DNA of 64,000 nt from Bradyrhizobium sp. CSA112 (GCF_029051645.1 NZ_JAACFS010000002.1:434001-498000), one strand, 5' to 3'. Shown: positions 25,819 through 34,419, counted from the first letter of the stretch. Notes: generated by a model from the sequence alone, not told the origin. Translations and numbers: made by a program.

Positions 25819-26802
25819 ATGGACCAGGCCCTCGCCGATATCGGCATCATCTCCGCCTATCGCTTCGCGGGCGACGGCTCCGCGACGAAGCTCGACGTCG
25901 CCAACCTCGATGCGGAACTCGCCGATCCGCACGGCTGGCTGTGGCTGCATTTCAATCTGTCCAATCGTCGCTGCCACGACTGGCTCGCCGGGAGTGCGCG
26001 GCTGTCCGATGTCGCGCGCGAGACCCTGATTGATGCCGATGAGCATATCCGGCTCGATATCTTCGACGAGGAGATCGCCGGCGTTTTGCCCGATCTGCAT
26101 CAGGAGTTCATGCAGGAGGGCGACGATCTCCTGCGGGTGCACTTTGCGATTTCGTCGAAGCTGATGATCACCGCCCGGCGCAAGCCGCTGCGCGCGATCG
26201 AGCTGACACGGCGTGCGATCGATAGCGGCCGCAAGTTTCCTACCCCGGTGTCGCTGTTCGATGCGATCGTCGACCAGTTCGCCGATGTGATCGGACGCTA
26301 TTCGGCGGGCCTCGGCGACGAGCTCGACATCGTCGAGGATCATGTCCTGCACGACGAGATCGACGAAGAGCGATTGCGGCTCGGCCGCGTGCGCCTGCAG
26401 GCGATCCGCACGCGGCGGCAGCTCTCGCAGATCCGGGCGCTGTTTCACCGCCTGGAGACGCGCGAGGACGTCGAATCCGAAACCCTGCTGTCGGCGATGC
26501 GCAAGCTTGCGCAGAAGTTCGACGCGCTCGACTACGAGTTCAGCGCGATCTATGAGCGCGCGCGGCTGCTGCAGGACGAGATCGCCGGCCGCATGACGGC
26601 GATCACCAACCGCCGCCTGTTCACGCTGTCGGTCCTGACCGCGTGCATGCTGCCCTCGACGCTGGTCACCGGCTTCTTCGGCATGAACACCAAGGACATG
26701 CCGTTCCAGGACGGCGACGGCGGCACCTGGTATGCGCTTCTGATGGTGATCGCCGCGGGAGCACTGACCTGGTGGCTGCTCAGGCGGACCAAGGCGTTGT
26801 AG
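25819..26802 (+). CDS. CorA-family metal transporter (ZntB-like)
   Basis: A 327-residue inner-membrane protein of the CorA superfamily. The cytoplasmic funnel fills residues 1-~265. Two C-terminal membrane segments follow (LFTLSVLTACMLPSTLVTGF and WYALLMVIAAGALTWWLL) with the pore signature GFFGMN between them. Members carry Mg2+, Zn2+, Co2+ or Ni2+. The long helical arm and the end LRRTKAL resemble ZntB more than classical CorA, but ion choice cannot be read safely. The ATG is the first that fits the domain. No operon partner is close. Confidence 0.9.
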   Translation: MDQALADIGIISAYRFAGDGSATKLDVANLDAELADPHGWLWLHFNLSNRRCHDWLAGSARLSDVARETLIDADEHIRLDIFDEEIAGVLPDLHQEFMQEGDDLLRVHFAISSKLMITARRKPLRAIELTRRAIDSGRKFPTPVSLFDAIVDQFADVIGRYSAGLGDELDIVEDHVLHDEIDEERLRLGRVRLQAIRTRRQLSQIRALFHRLETREDVESETLLSAMRKLAQKFDALDYEFSAIYERARLLQDEIAGRMTAITNRRLFTLSVLTACMLPSTLVTGFFGMNTKDMPFQDGDGGTWYALLMVIAAGALTWWLLRRTKAL

Positions 26803-26807
26803 CTGCG

Positions 26808-26880
26808 CAGGGTGGGCAAAGGCGCAAAGCGCCGTGCCCACCATTCATCAACATTGGCGGTGCTTGATGGTGGGCACGCG
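26808..26880. repeat. Truncated GGGTGGGCAAAG-type repeat
   Basis: CAGGGTGGGCAAAGGCGCAA with inner arms GTGCCCACCATTCAT and TTGATGGTGGGCACG. The right outer arm is replaced by CCTGTCATCGGGCGCGCATT, leading into the 94-bp repeat at 26934. The stretch 26803-27244 holds three adjoining repeat types and no gene. Confidence 0.7.
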
Positions 26881-26933
26881 GAGCCTGTCATCGGGCGCGC
26901 ATTCGCGCGACCCGATGGCTTGCTCACCATACG

Positions 26934-27027
26934 CGCTGGACCTGTATGCTCGTGTGCACACTTCCTTGTGCACATTGCACACGAGACCGCGGGTGCAGCG
27001 CGCACCCGGTCTTCCCTGCGCCCTCTC
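26934..27027 (+). repeat. 94-bp dispersed repeat, copy A
   Basis: Starts CGCTGGACCTGTATGCTCGT and ends TTCCCTGCGCCCTCTC, with GGGTGCAGCGCGCACCC as an internal palindrome and GTGCACATTGCACAC as a smaller one. Copy B at 30574 differs by about one base. Copy C at 58683 is inverted and diverged. Confidence 0.85.
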
Positions 27028-27115
27028 GTCATGGAGGGGGGTGATGATGAGCAGAACTCGGACAAAACATGTCGCGAGAATGAGAACGCGTAGCTGCTGA
27101 GCGAAAATGTCGAAC

Positions 27116-27222
27116 CCTCACCCTGAGGAGGCCGCAACGCGGCCGTCTCGAAGGGCGAGGGCCACCAGCGGGGCCTTCATCCTTCGAGACGCGCGTTCCG
27201 CGCTCCTCCGTTTCGCATGGGA
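27116..27222. repeat. Dispersed intergenic repeat (CCTCACCCTGAGGAGG type)
   Basis: CCTCACCCTGAGGAGGCCGC and CGGCCGTCTCGAAGGGCGAG on the left; CATCCTTCGAGACGCGCGTT and GCGCTCCTCCG on the right. Related to 11892, 20447, 35488 and 40330. It lies just past the 3' end of the ATP-grasp gene. Confidence 0.7.
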
Positions 27223-27244
27223 ATCTCTCTTCCGCATAGCTGTC

Positions 27245-28270
27245 TCAGCCTATGGATGCGCCGGCGTTTGTCCGGCTTATTCCGAGCGCCAGAATGCGGT
27301 GCAAGAGGCGCGGGTAATCAAGTCCGTCATGCCGGGCCGCTGTAGCGAACTCCTGGCTCTTCGCGATTTCGGGATTGGGGTTCGCTTCAATGAAATACAG
27401 GGTACCGTCGGCAGAGAGGCGAAAGTCGATGCGCGCGTATCCATCGAGCCCCAGTGTTCGGTAGATGCGTTTCGCTGTTCGCTGAATGCGAGCGCGTACC
27501 TCCGGCGCAAGGTTCTTGGCCGGCCCATCTGCAATTCCCACGCGCTCCTGATAACCGGGATCGTGTTTGACCTTCTCGGTGGCTATGGCCTGGCCGCCCA
27601 TGGTGCCGAATTTCAATTCCCAAACCGGCAACACTCGCAACCGATTGTTGCCGAGCACGCCGACATAGAGCTCACGTCCCTCGATATATTGCTCGGCGAT
27701 CGCGGCGGTTCCGATCCGCTTGTGGACGAAGGCGACGCGCTCTGTGAGCTTCTCGTCCGTATCGACGACGGATGCCTGCGAGATACCCCGGGAGCTATCC
27801 TCGTTCAGGCTCTTGACGATCAACGGCAGCGCAAGACGCGCAGGGCGTTTGACCTTTCGGCGCATCGGGAATACGGCGAAGGCCGGCACCGCGATCCGGC
27901 GATGGTGCACCAATGTCTTGGACAGATCCTTGCCGCGCGCCAAGATCAGACCACGCGGGTTACACCCGGTATACGGGATCTGCATCAGTTCAAGATAGCT
28001 TGCGACGTGCTGGTCATACGTTGGCTCGTTGTGAAACTGCTCCAGCAACGTGAATACCACGTGCGGCTTGAAACTTTCGATCGCCTCGCGCACCGGCTTG
28101 ATTTCTTCCTGCGCACCGAGCGGGCGAACATCATGGCCGGCCGCACGCAAGGTGCTCACGACGTCGTATTCTGTTTTCCATTCGTTGATTTGCCGCGCAG
28201 TGTATCCGCCGGTGGAATCCGGGGGCACGAAGTCCGGATGCATGAGCACCAGAACGCGCAGGCGTCTCAT
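27245..28270 (-). CDS. ATP-grasp (D-Ala-D-Ala ligase-like) enzyme
   Basis: A 341-residue ATP-grasp ligase of the D-alanine:D-alanine ligase type. The N-terminal domain (RRLRVLVLMHPDFVPPDS) is followed by the ATP-grasp part, with LPLIVKSLNEDSSRGI (lysine and flexible loop), EQYIEGRELYVGVLGN and the Mg-binding end IDFRLSADGTLYFIEANPNP. The product would be an amide or peptide bond made via an acyl phosphate. Its ATG overlaps the metallopeptidase stop by four bases (ATGA), so the two are coupled. The absence of cell-wall genes and this partner argue against ordinary Ddl. Substrate unknown. Confidence 0.85.
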   Translation of the reverse strand: MRRLRVLVLMHPDFVPPDSTGGYTARQINEWKTEYDVVSTLRAAGHDVRPLGAQEEIKPVREAIESFKPHVVFTLLEQFHNEPTYDQHVASYLELMQIPYTGCNPRGLILARGKDLSKTLVHHRRIAVPAFAVFPMRRKVKRPARLALPLIVKSLNEDSSRGISQASVVDTDEKLTERVAFVHKRIGTAAIAEQYIEGRELYVGVLGNNRLRVLPVWELKFGTMGGQAIATEKVKHDPGYQERVGIADGPAKNLAPEVRARIQRTAKRIYRTLGLDGYARIDFRLSADGTLYFIEANPNPEIAKSQEFATAARHDGLDYPRLLHRILALGISRTNAGASIG

Positions 28271-29301
28271 AGCGCGATCCATTTTCGCCGCGAAGGACCG
28301 AACAGCGCGTGCATGGTCTTGGCGGTCAACAGGACGGTGAAGTCAGTAACAAGCTTCCGATCGGAGCCGACAGCGCGCAGATTGAGCTCTCGGCAGCGGG
28401 AGATCATGTCGTCAAGTACAGCATCAAGCGTAAGCTGGTTCTCGCCCGTCCACCGCGCGACCAGCCGCCTGAAGTGGGCGCGGTGCCGCCTGATGAATGC
28501 AGAAGCCGGCTGCCCCCGGCGATGCCGCGGATCGGCGGAAAAGAGCCGGGAGAGGTCGCGGTCGTAAGTCTTCGGTGGCCTGAAGGCGTAGAACGCCTGC
28601 TTCTTTTTATAGTGGTCGCCGAGTGTCTGGCTGAGCTCATGCAGCGGATCGACACGCTCCCGCGTCGTGACCAGCGGCCGCTTCCCGGCGATTTCCTCCA
28701 TCAGTTCGTCGACATATTCGAGCTTCTTCAGCGCTGGCCAGCCGGCATAGCGCGTCCGCCAGTTCGAACGCGGCCGCAGCCACACCGCGAAGGTTTCAGC
28801 GAAATCCTCGTCCGGATGGCTCTGCGCGTACCAAAGCCGCAGATGCTGGACATATTGCCGGCTGGCTGGATTGGGCCGGTAGTAGCGCGGGTAGTGTTTT
28901 GAGGACCGGCCGAACAGCTGCTGCCAACGCCGGCGGCGCTGCAGCTGATAGCCGTGCTGGATGGCATGGCCTGCCTCATGGCGGAGGATGGCCATGCATT
29001 CGGACCAGGTGCCGCCCTCGACGTCGAGCATCATTTTCTTCTCGAGCCTCATCAGGCGGGGATGGCTGAGATAGAATGGGATGGCAATGCCGGGCACATC
29101 TGCCGGACTAAACCATTCGCTCGACATCCATGTATGTGGCCGCAGCCGGATCCCCCGCTCTTCGAGCTCTCCATAAAGAGTGCTGATACAATCCTCGAGC
29201 CAAGTGCCTTCGACCGCAACCCTCAGACTACTGAGGCGTTGCTGGAGCAACTGCTCATCCGATAGCTTTTCCCAAGCATATTTCCGGCGGGGCATAGGCA
29301 T
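28267..29301 (-). CDS. Putative zinc-binding metallopeptidase coupled to ATP-grasp gene
   Basis: A 344-residue protein with a zincin site: RHEAGH places HEXXH at His108-His112, and HPDEDFAETFAVW (162-174) likely gives the third metal ligand, as in bacterial putative zinc metallopeptidases. The C-terminal ~140 residues are Arg-rich and hold DHYKKKQAFYAFRPP. There is no signal peptide, so it should act in the cytoplasm. The stop overlaps the ATP-grasp start. A linked ligase and peptidase suggest building and trimming of one peptide-like product, or a maturation pair. No clear ribosome site is seen; two ATGs lie six bases apart. Confidence 0.75.
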   Translation of the reverse strand: MPMPRRKYAWEKLSDEQLLQQRLSSLRVAVEGTWLEDCISTLYGELEERGIRLRPHTWMSSEWFSPADVPGIAIPFYLSHPRLMRLEKKMMLDVEGGTWSECMAILRHEAGHAIQHGYQLQRRRRWQQLFGRSSKHYPRYYRPNPASRQYVQHLRLWYAQSHPDEDFAETFAVWLRPRSNWRTRYAGWPALKKLEYVDELMEEIAGKRPLVTTRERVDPLHELSQTLGDHYKKKQAFYAFRPPKTYDRDLSRLFSADPRHRRGQPASAFIRRHRAHFRRLVARWTGENQLTLDAVLDDMISRCRELNLRAVGSDRKLVTDFTVLLTAKTMHALFGPSRRKWIAL

Positions 29302-29540
29302 CTAGAAGTCATAACAACTCGGTACTCAGATGGTGTCATAGGATGCTGCTGACAACAACCGCCGAGTCTCCGCGGCGCGCCGTTGTGCGACCCACGTCGG
29401 CTTTGCGCGTCGGTTTGACCGTACACCGACCACTTCCGCTCGACCCCCGCCGGCAAGTCTCAAAGGTGCACAAGAGCGTACACGTCCTGAATGGACGACT
29501 TTGTACGCCCCATGGATCATGTTACTAATTTTGAGTGGAT

Positions 29541-30062
29541 ATGAATTTTAGAATAAGACGAGCTTCTCAAGATGATGCCGGTGAGGTTGCCCGGATTCAT
29601 ATCGAAGCCACTTGCGCAGCCTACCGGGATATCTACACAGTTGAGTACCTCAACGGCCTTTCAGTTGAAGACCGTGCTTACCGGTGGATTGAAAAGGATA
29701 AGGGGCATCTGGCTATTGGTAGGCCGTTCGGTGTGTTCGCTGCATTTGACGACGACGTGATGATTGGTTTTGCGGATGTCAGACCAACTAGTGAGAATGG
29801 TGTCGCGGAACTTTACGCGATTTACCTAGATCCCGATTATATCGGGAAAGGCGCAGGCAGAGCTCTCTTGGAGGCGTGCATCGACTACGCCACTAGCAAT
29901 GGTTTTAGAGCCATGAGAGCAACCGTATTAAGCAGAAATTCTGTAGCACGCGCATTTTATGAGCGCACAGGTGCGCGAGCGGTAACGGAGACCGAAAGAT
30001 TGATAGAAACAGGCGGGACTAAGGAAAAGGTCATTTCTTATCTTTGGGCAAGTTTGAGCTAA
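29541..30062 (+). CDS. GNAT family N-acetyltransferase, low G+C
   Basis: A 173-residue acetyltransferase. RIRRASQDDAGEVARIHIEA begins the GNAT fold, YIGKGAGRALLEACIDYA is the acetyl-CoA loop and ARAFYERTGARAV the motif B region. The gene has visibly lower G+C and more A/T-ending codons than its neighbours and is bordered by long non-coding repeat DNA, both signs of transfer. A GTG two codons upstream is an alternative start. The acceptor is unknown; small-molecule amines or antibiotics are typical for this branch. Confidence 0.85.
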   Translation: MNFRIRRASQDDAGEVARIHIEATCAAYRDIYTVEYLNGLSVEDRAYRWIEKDKGHLAIGRPFGVFAAFDDDVMIGFADVRPTSENGVAELYAIYLDPDYIGKGAGRALLEACIDYATSNGFRAMRATVLSRNSVARAFYERTGARAVTETERLIETGGTKEKVISYLWASLS

Positions 30063-30573
30063 GGGACAGGCCGGGTGCGCGACAGCGCGACCCGCTAATC
30101 CAAACCCATGAAACCCGCTGCGCGCAAAAACGAATTTCACCAGCCGATTCAACGCGATTTGGGCTGTCCAGATGGCGCGGCAAAAACATATCGCTTCTCA
30201 TTTCCCCCAAATCAGCTCCATCTTTGCGCCATCCCGCCTCATCGAAGAGGGACGTACGCGTCGTCACGATACGTGGAGTGCGGGTTGCGGTGGACGCGAT
30301 GGCGTTGCGCGCGCGAGGCGTTGCAGGGCGACCTCAAGCTTTGTCTTGTGGCTGTGAGCGATTGATCCGCGCAGGACGAGCGACGTTGTTGCGTACGGCA
30401 AAACCGTGTGGTCCTGGCACCCGTGGCTGGTGTCAAGCTGTCGGAGGCTTTTCGAATCCAACCGGGTTCGATGGGCCGTCAATCCGGCAGCGACGGAGGC
30501 AAGAGGAATTCGTCTCCGGGGAGAGCACGGCATAAGCCGTCAAACCATTGCACAGGGAAGGCCGGATGCTCTC
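30063..30573. repeat. Non-coding, repeat-rich gap (first part)
   Basis: No gene is supported here. The stretch 30131-30179 (from AATTTCACCAGCCGATTCAA to GATGGCGCG) is related, inverted, to 58778-58842. The part 30440-30560 (GGGTTCGATGGGCCGTCAAT, GGCAAGAGGAATTCGTCTCC, GCATAAGCCGTCAAACCATT) looks like another dispersed element leading directly into the 94-bp repeat. Short open frames in it have no coding character. Confidence 0.6.
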
Positions 30574-30667
30574 CGCTGGACCTGTATGCTCGTGTGCGCA
30601 CTTCCTTGTGCACATTGCACACGAGACCGCGGGTGCAGCGCGCACCCGGTCTTCCCTGCGCCCTCTC
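30574..30667 (+). repeat. 94-bp dispersed repeat, copy B
   Basis: The same 94 bases as at 26934 apart from about one substitution (CGTGTGCGCAC here, CGTGTGCACAC there). Both are followed by TC and then by GAGGGGG, so homology runs a little beyond the core. Confidence 0.85.
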
Positions 30668-30886
30668 ATCCCTGAGGGGGCAAGCGATCAGGCACAACTC
30701 GGGCGCGTCGCGTCGCGAGACGCACTGGCATATTCGGGCTTACGACCTGATACGATTTCCGCCGATAATCATCCCGACTTGAGTCCAGTCGCTACTGTCT
30801 CGCTCTGCGGAATATTTCGGCGCTTGCCAAGGGGGCGGCGACAGGCCAGAAAAAACCTGGAAGAAGAAACGCCAACGGAGAACGAT

Positions 30887-32035
30887 TTGACCATCAAAGG
30901 CAAAGCCTACATTGCCGGGATCTACGAGCATCCCACCCGGCACGCACCCGACAAATCAACTGCGCAACTCCATGCCGAGGTCGCCAAGGGTGCGATCGAG
31001 GATGCCGGCCTCACCAAAGCCGATATCGACGGCTATTTCTGCGCCGGCGACGCCCCGGGCGGCCTTTGGCCGATGGTCGATTACCTCGGATTGAAGGTGC
31101 GCCACGTCGATTCCACCGAGACCGGCGGCTGTTCCTATTTGATCCATCTCGGCCACGCCGCAGAGGCGATCGCGGCGGGCAAATGCTCGATCGTGCTGGT
31201 GACGCTGGCCGGCAAGCCGCGCACCGGACCGATGCCGCCGCGCGCCGCCGGGCCGGAAGCCGATTTCGAGGTAGCCTATGGGGCGACCACCCACAATGCC
31301 TACGGCATGTGTGCCATGCGCCATATGCACGACTATGGCACCACCAGCGAACAGCTCGCCTGGATCAAGGTCGCGGCTTCCCATCACGCCCAACACAACC
31401 CGCACGCGATGCTGAGGGAAGTCGTCACGGTCGAGGACGTCATCAACTCGCCGATGATCTCGGACCCGCTGCACCGGATGGATTGCTGCGTCGTCACCGA
31501 CGGCGGCGGCGCGATGATCGTGACCACGCCGGAGATCGCGAAAAGCCTGAAGAAGCCGCTGGTGCGGCTGATCGGTCATGGCGAGGCGATGAAGGGCCCG
31601 CGCGGCGGCAAGGATCTCGATCTCACATATTCCGCCGGCGTCTGGTCCGGCCCGCGCGCCTTCGAGGAGGCGGGCGTCACGCCAAAGGACATCAAGTACG
31701 CCTCGATCTATGACAGCTTCACCATCACCGTGCTGATGCAGCTCGAAGACCTCGGCTTCTGCAAGAAGGGCGAGGGCGGCAAGTTCGTATCCGACGGCAA
31801 TTTGATTTCCGGCGTCGGCAAGCTGCCGTTCAACACCGATGGCGGCGGCCTCTGCAGCAATCACCCGGTCAACCGCGGCGGCATGACGAAAATTCTCGAG
31901 GCTGTCAGGCAATTGCGCGGTGAAGCGCATCCGAAGGTGCAGGTGCTGAATTGCGATCTCGCGATCGCCCACGGTACCGGCGGACTTCTCGGCGTGCGTC
32001 ACGCCGCCTCAACCTGCATTCTGGAGCGCGTGTGA
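30887..32035 (+). CDS. Thiolase-like protein (SCP-x/lipid-transfer type)
   Basis: A 382-residue thiolase-superfamily protein. KAYIAGIYEHPTRHAPDKS is the usual start of this non-canonical branch, GGCSYLIHLGHAAEAIAAGK covers the region of the nucleophile, and LAIAHGTGGLLGVRHA ends the fold. TTG at 30887 is the start, with GGAG six bases before it. Such proteins pair with a small zinc-ribbon OB-fold protein; that gene follows with a one-base overlap. They act in side-chain (for example steroid or branched acyl-CoA) degradation as aldolases or thiolases. Which of these applies is open. Confidence 0.88.
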   Translation: MTIKGKAYIAGIYEHPTRHAPDKSTAQLHAEVAKGAIEDAGLTKADIDGYFCAGDAPGGLWPMVDYLGLKVRHVDSTETGGCSYLIHLGHAAEAIAAGKCSIVLVTLAGKPRTGPMPPRAAGPEADFEVAYGATTHNAYGMCAMRHMHDYGTTSEQLAWIKVAASHHAQHNPHAMLREVVTVEDVINSPMISDPLHRMDCCVVTDGGGAMIVTTPEIAKSLKKPLVRLIGHGEAMKGPRGGKDLDLTYSAGVWSGPRAFEEAGVTPKDIKYASIYDSFTITVLMQLEDLGFCKKGEGGKFVSDGNLISGVGKLPFNTDGGGLCSNHPVNRGGMTKILEAVRQLRGEAHPKVQVLNCDLAIAHGTGGLLGVRHAASTCILERV

Positions 32036-32424
32036 TGGCTGAAACGAAAAAGTATCCGGCGCCGGTGACCAATCCGGAAACCGCAGAGTTCTGGGAAGCG
32101 GCCAAGGCCGGCAAGTTCCTGATCAAGCGCTGCACCGCTTGCGGCGAGGCGCACTACTTTCCGCGCTCGATCTGCCCGTTCTGTTTCTCCGACAAGACGG
32201 AGTGGGAAGAAAGCTCAGGTGAAGCCACGATCTACACCTACAGCCTGATGCGCAAATCGCCCACCGGTCCGTACGCGATCGCCTATGTCACGCTGAAGGA
32301 AGGCCCGTCGCTGCAGACCAACATCGTCGATTGCGATCTAACGAGCCTGAAGATCGGCCAGAAGGTGAAGGTGGTGTTCAAGCCAACCGACGGCGCGCCA
32401 CTGCCGTTCTTCACGCTGGCGTAG
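32035..32424 (+). CDS. Zinc-ribbon OB-fold protein (DUF35 type), thiolase partner
   Basis: A 129-residue protein. A zinc ribbon is formed by Cys33, Cys36, Cys47 and Cys50 (CTAC...CPFC), and the C-terminal half (EATIYTYSLMRKSPTGPYAI onward) is an acyl-CoA-binding OB fold. Such proteins bind and activate SCP-x-like thiolases or aldolases in a complex. The ATG overlaps the TGA of the thiolase gene by one base, so the two are translated together. Length is typical. Confidence 0.9.
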   Translation: MAETKKYPAPVTNPETAEFWEAAKAGKFLIKRCTACGEAHYFPRSICPFCFSDKTEWEESSGEATIYTYSLMRKSPTGPYAIAYVTLKEGPSLQTNIVDCDLTSLKIGQKVKVVFKPTDGAPLPFFTLA

Positions 32425-32459
32425 CGTTATTGGCGGCGCTGCGCGCCAAACAACAGGTC

Positions 32460-32529
32460 GTCATCCCCGCGTAGGCGGGGATCCAGTAAACGCCGGTGAT
32501 TACTGGATGCCCGCCTGCGCGGGCATGAC
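32460..32529. repeat. Intergenic inverted repeat (GTCATCCCCGCG type)
   Basis: GTCATCCCCGCGTAGGCGGG and ATCCAGTAA pair with TTACTGGAT and CCCGCCTGCGCGGGCATGAC. It sits inside what is otherwise a tight gene run. A related element is at 58508. Confidence 0.8.
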
Positions 32530-32562
32530 AGATGAGAACGAATTCGGGAGAGGACGATCGCG

Positions 32563-33423
32563 ATGCCGATCAACTACGAACAGCTCATGGCCCTGAAAAA
32601 TCTCGGCCAGAAATACGCCTACACCGATCGGGAGGTGATGCTTTACGCCTACGGCATCGGCATGGGTGCCGATCCCATGGACGAGAAGGAATTGGCTTAC
32701 GTCAACGAAGGCACGCTGACGCCGCGTCCGCTGAAGGTCGTGCCGACCTTCGCCTCGGTGGCGGCGTGGGGCGCAGGTCCCGGCGAAATGAACCTCAACC
32801 GCGTGATGGTGGTCGACGGCGAGCGCGACATCACCTTCCACAAGCCGCTGCCGAGTGCCGCGAAGATCACGGCCGACTCGACCGTGCTCGACGTCTTCGA
32901 CAAGGGCAAGGACAAGGGCGCGGTCATCCGCCACCAGACCGTGCTGAAAGACGAAAATGGCGAGAAGCTGGCTACGCTGGTGGCTTCGCGCTTCGCCCGC
33001 GGCGATGGCGGGTTTGGCGGACCTTCGGAAGGCCAGCCCGAGCCGCACAAGGTGCCGGAGCGCGCGCCCGACCGGATCGTGGACATCACGACACGGCCGG
33101 ACCAGGCGCTGGTCTATCGCCTCTGCGGCGATCGCAACCCGCTGCACTCTGATCCGGAGTTCGCCAAGAAGGCCGGCTTTCCGCGGCCGATCCTGCACGG
33201 CATGTGCACCTACGGCATCACCTGCCGCGGCGTGCTGCAGACCTACGCCGACTACGACCCGTCCGCCTTCAAGCAACACGTCGCGCGCTTCTCGTCGCCG
33301 GTCTATCCTGGGGAGACCGTAACGATGGAGCTGTGGAAGGATGGCAATATCGTCTCGTTCGAAGCCAAGGTGAAGGCGAGGGGCGTCGCTGTCATCAAGA
33401 ATGGCAAGACGGTGCTGGGCTAA
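32563..33423 (+). CDS. MaoC-type enoyl-CoA hydratase (double hot-dog)
   Basis: A 286-residue hydratase-2-type enzyme. Residues ~1-140 form a non-catalytic hot-dog domain and ~155-286 the catalytic one, with the signature GDRNPLHSDPEFAKKAGF (Asp and His of the active site) and ILHGMCTYG just after. It adds water to 2-enoyl-CoA to give (R)-3-hydroxyacyl-CoA. The neighbours (thiolase-like protein before, SDR after) fit one acyl-CoA degradation route, and the following SDR looks like the matching (R)-3-hydroxyacyl-CoA dehydrogenase. Confidence 0.92.
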   Translation: MPINYEQLMALKNLGQKYAYTDREVMLYAYGIGMGADPMDEKELAYVNEGTLTPRPLKVVPTFASVAAWGAGPGEMNLNRVMVVDGERDITFHKPLPSAAKITADSTVLDVFDKGKDKGAVIRHQTVLKDENGEKLATLVASRFARGDGGFGGPSEGQPEPHKVPERAPDRIVDITTRPDQALVYRLCGDRNPLHSDPEFAKKAGFPRPILHGMCTYGITCRGVLQTYADYDPSAFKQHVARFSSPVYPGETVTMELWKDGNIVSFEAKVKARGVAVIKNGKTVLG

Positions 33424-33429
33424 CATTCC

Positions 33430-33505
33430 CGTCATTCCGGGATGGTCCGAAGGACCAGACCCGGAATCTCGAGATTCCGGGTTCGCTTCGCGCCCCGGAA
33501 TGACG
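33430..33505. repeat. Intergenic inverted repeat (GTCATTCCGGGATGG type)
   Basis: CGTCATTCCGGGATGGTCCG with GACCAGACCCGGAATCTCGA on the left; GATTCCGGGTTCGC and CCCCGGAATGACGG on the right. Same family as 34420 and 56589. Confidence 0.8.
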
Positions 33506-33529
33506 GAGGAACGTAAGGGAGATGAAACC

Positions 33530-34408
33530 ATGGGACTGCTCGACGGCAAGGTTGCCATCATCACCGGTGCGGGCGGCGGGCTCGGTGAGGCCTACGCAAA
33601 ACTGTTCGCGCGTGAGGGCGCGGCGGTTGTGGTCAACGACCTCGGCGGACCGCGCGACGGCTCCGGGGCCGACGTTTCGATGGCGCAGCTGGTGGTCAAT
33701 GCGATCAAGGAGGAGGGCGGCTGCGCGGTCGCCAACGGCTCCGACATCTCGACCATGGCCGGCGGCCAATCGGTGTTCGACGACGCCATCAAGAATTTCG
33801 GCCGCGCCGACATCCTGGTGAACAATGCCGGCATCCTGCTCGACGAGACCTTTGCCAAGGCCAAGGAAGCCAACTGGGACAAGGTGATCAGGGTGCATCT
33901 CAAAGGCACTTTTTGCTGCACCCAGCCGGTGTTCAAATGGATGCGCGAGAACGGCGGCGGCGTCATCGTCAACACGTCCTCGACCTCGGGCCTGATCGGC
34001 AATTTCGGCCAGACCAATTACGGCGCCGCCAAGGGCGGTATCTGGGGACTGTCGAACGTGCTGGCGATCGAGGGCCGCAAATACAATATCCGGATCTGGA
34101 CGCTGGCCCCAGGCGCGCTGACCCGCATGACCGCAGACCTGCCGCGCTATAAGGAAAACCCCGGCGCCGCCCTGGGGCCGGACGGCATCGCGCCGGCCGT
34201 GCTATACATGGTCAGCGATCTCTCGGGCGACCAGACCGGCAAGGTGCTCGGCGTCTCCGGCCCGCGCGGCGTGCGGGAGATGCGGATGATGGAAATGGAA
34301 GGCTGGAAACCCCCGTTCACGGGATGGAAGGCCGAGGATATCGTGACCCACGCCAAGGAGATCTTCTTTTCCGAAGAGCAGATCAAGATGGGCGCGCGAA
34401 GGTTTTGA
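33530..34408 (+). CDS. SDR family dehydrogenase ((R)-3-hydroxyacyl-CoA type)
   Basis: A 292-residue classical short-chain dehydrogenase. The Rossmann loop TGAGGGLG (12-19) and NNAG (98-101) are intact, and the active site has Ser151, Tyr164 and Lys168 (YGAAK). The segment NDLGGPRDGSGADVSMAQ after the second strand is typical of the peroxisomal multifunctional type 2 dehydrogenase domain, which oxidises (R)-3-hydroxyacyl-CoA. This agrees with the MaoC hydratase gene just upstream. GGGAG precedes the ATG; an upstream in-frame extension runs into the repeat and is rejected. Confidence 0.9.
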   Translation: MGLLDGKVAIITGAGGGLGEAYAKLFAREGAAVVVNDLGGPRDGSGADVSMAQLVVNAIKEEGGCAVANGSDISTMAGGQSVFDDAIKNFGRADILVNNAGILLDETFAKAKEANWDKVIRVHLKGTFCCTQPVFKWMRENGGGVIVNTSSTSGLIGNFGQTNYGAAKGGIWGLSNVLAIEGRKYNIRIWTLAPGALTRMTADLPRYKENPGAALGPDGIAPAVLYMVSDLSGDQTGKVLGVSGPRGVREMRMMEMEGWKPPFTGWKAEDIVTHAKEIFFSEEQIKMGARRF

Positions 34409-34419
34409 GTAGCTGTATT

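Noticed and set aside
27107..28567. 486-codon plus-strand frame
   Set aside because: Runs through a repeat and antisense to both the ATP-grasp and metallopeptidase genes.
32500..33564. 354-codon minus-strand frame
   Set aside because: Antisense to the MaoC hydratase gene and through two repeats.
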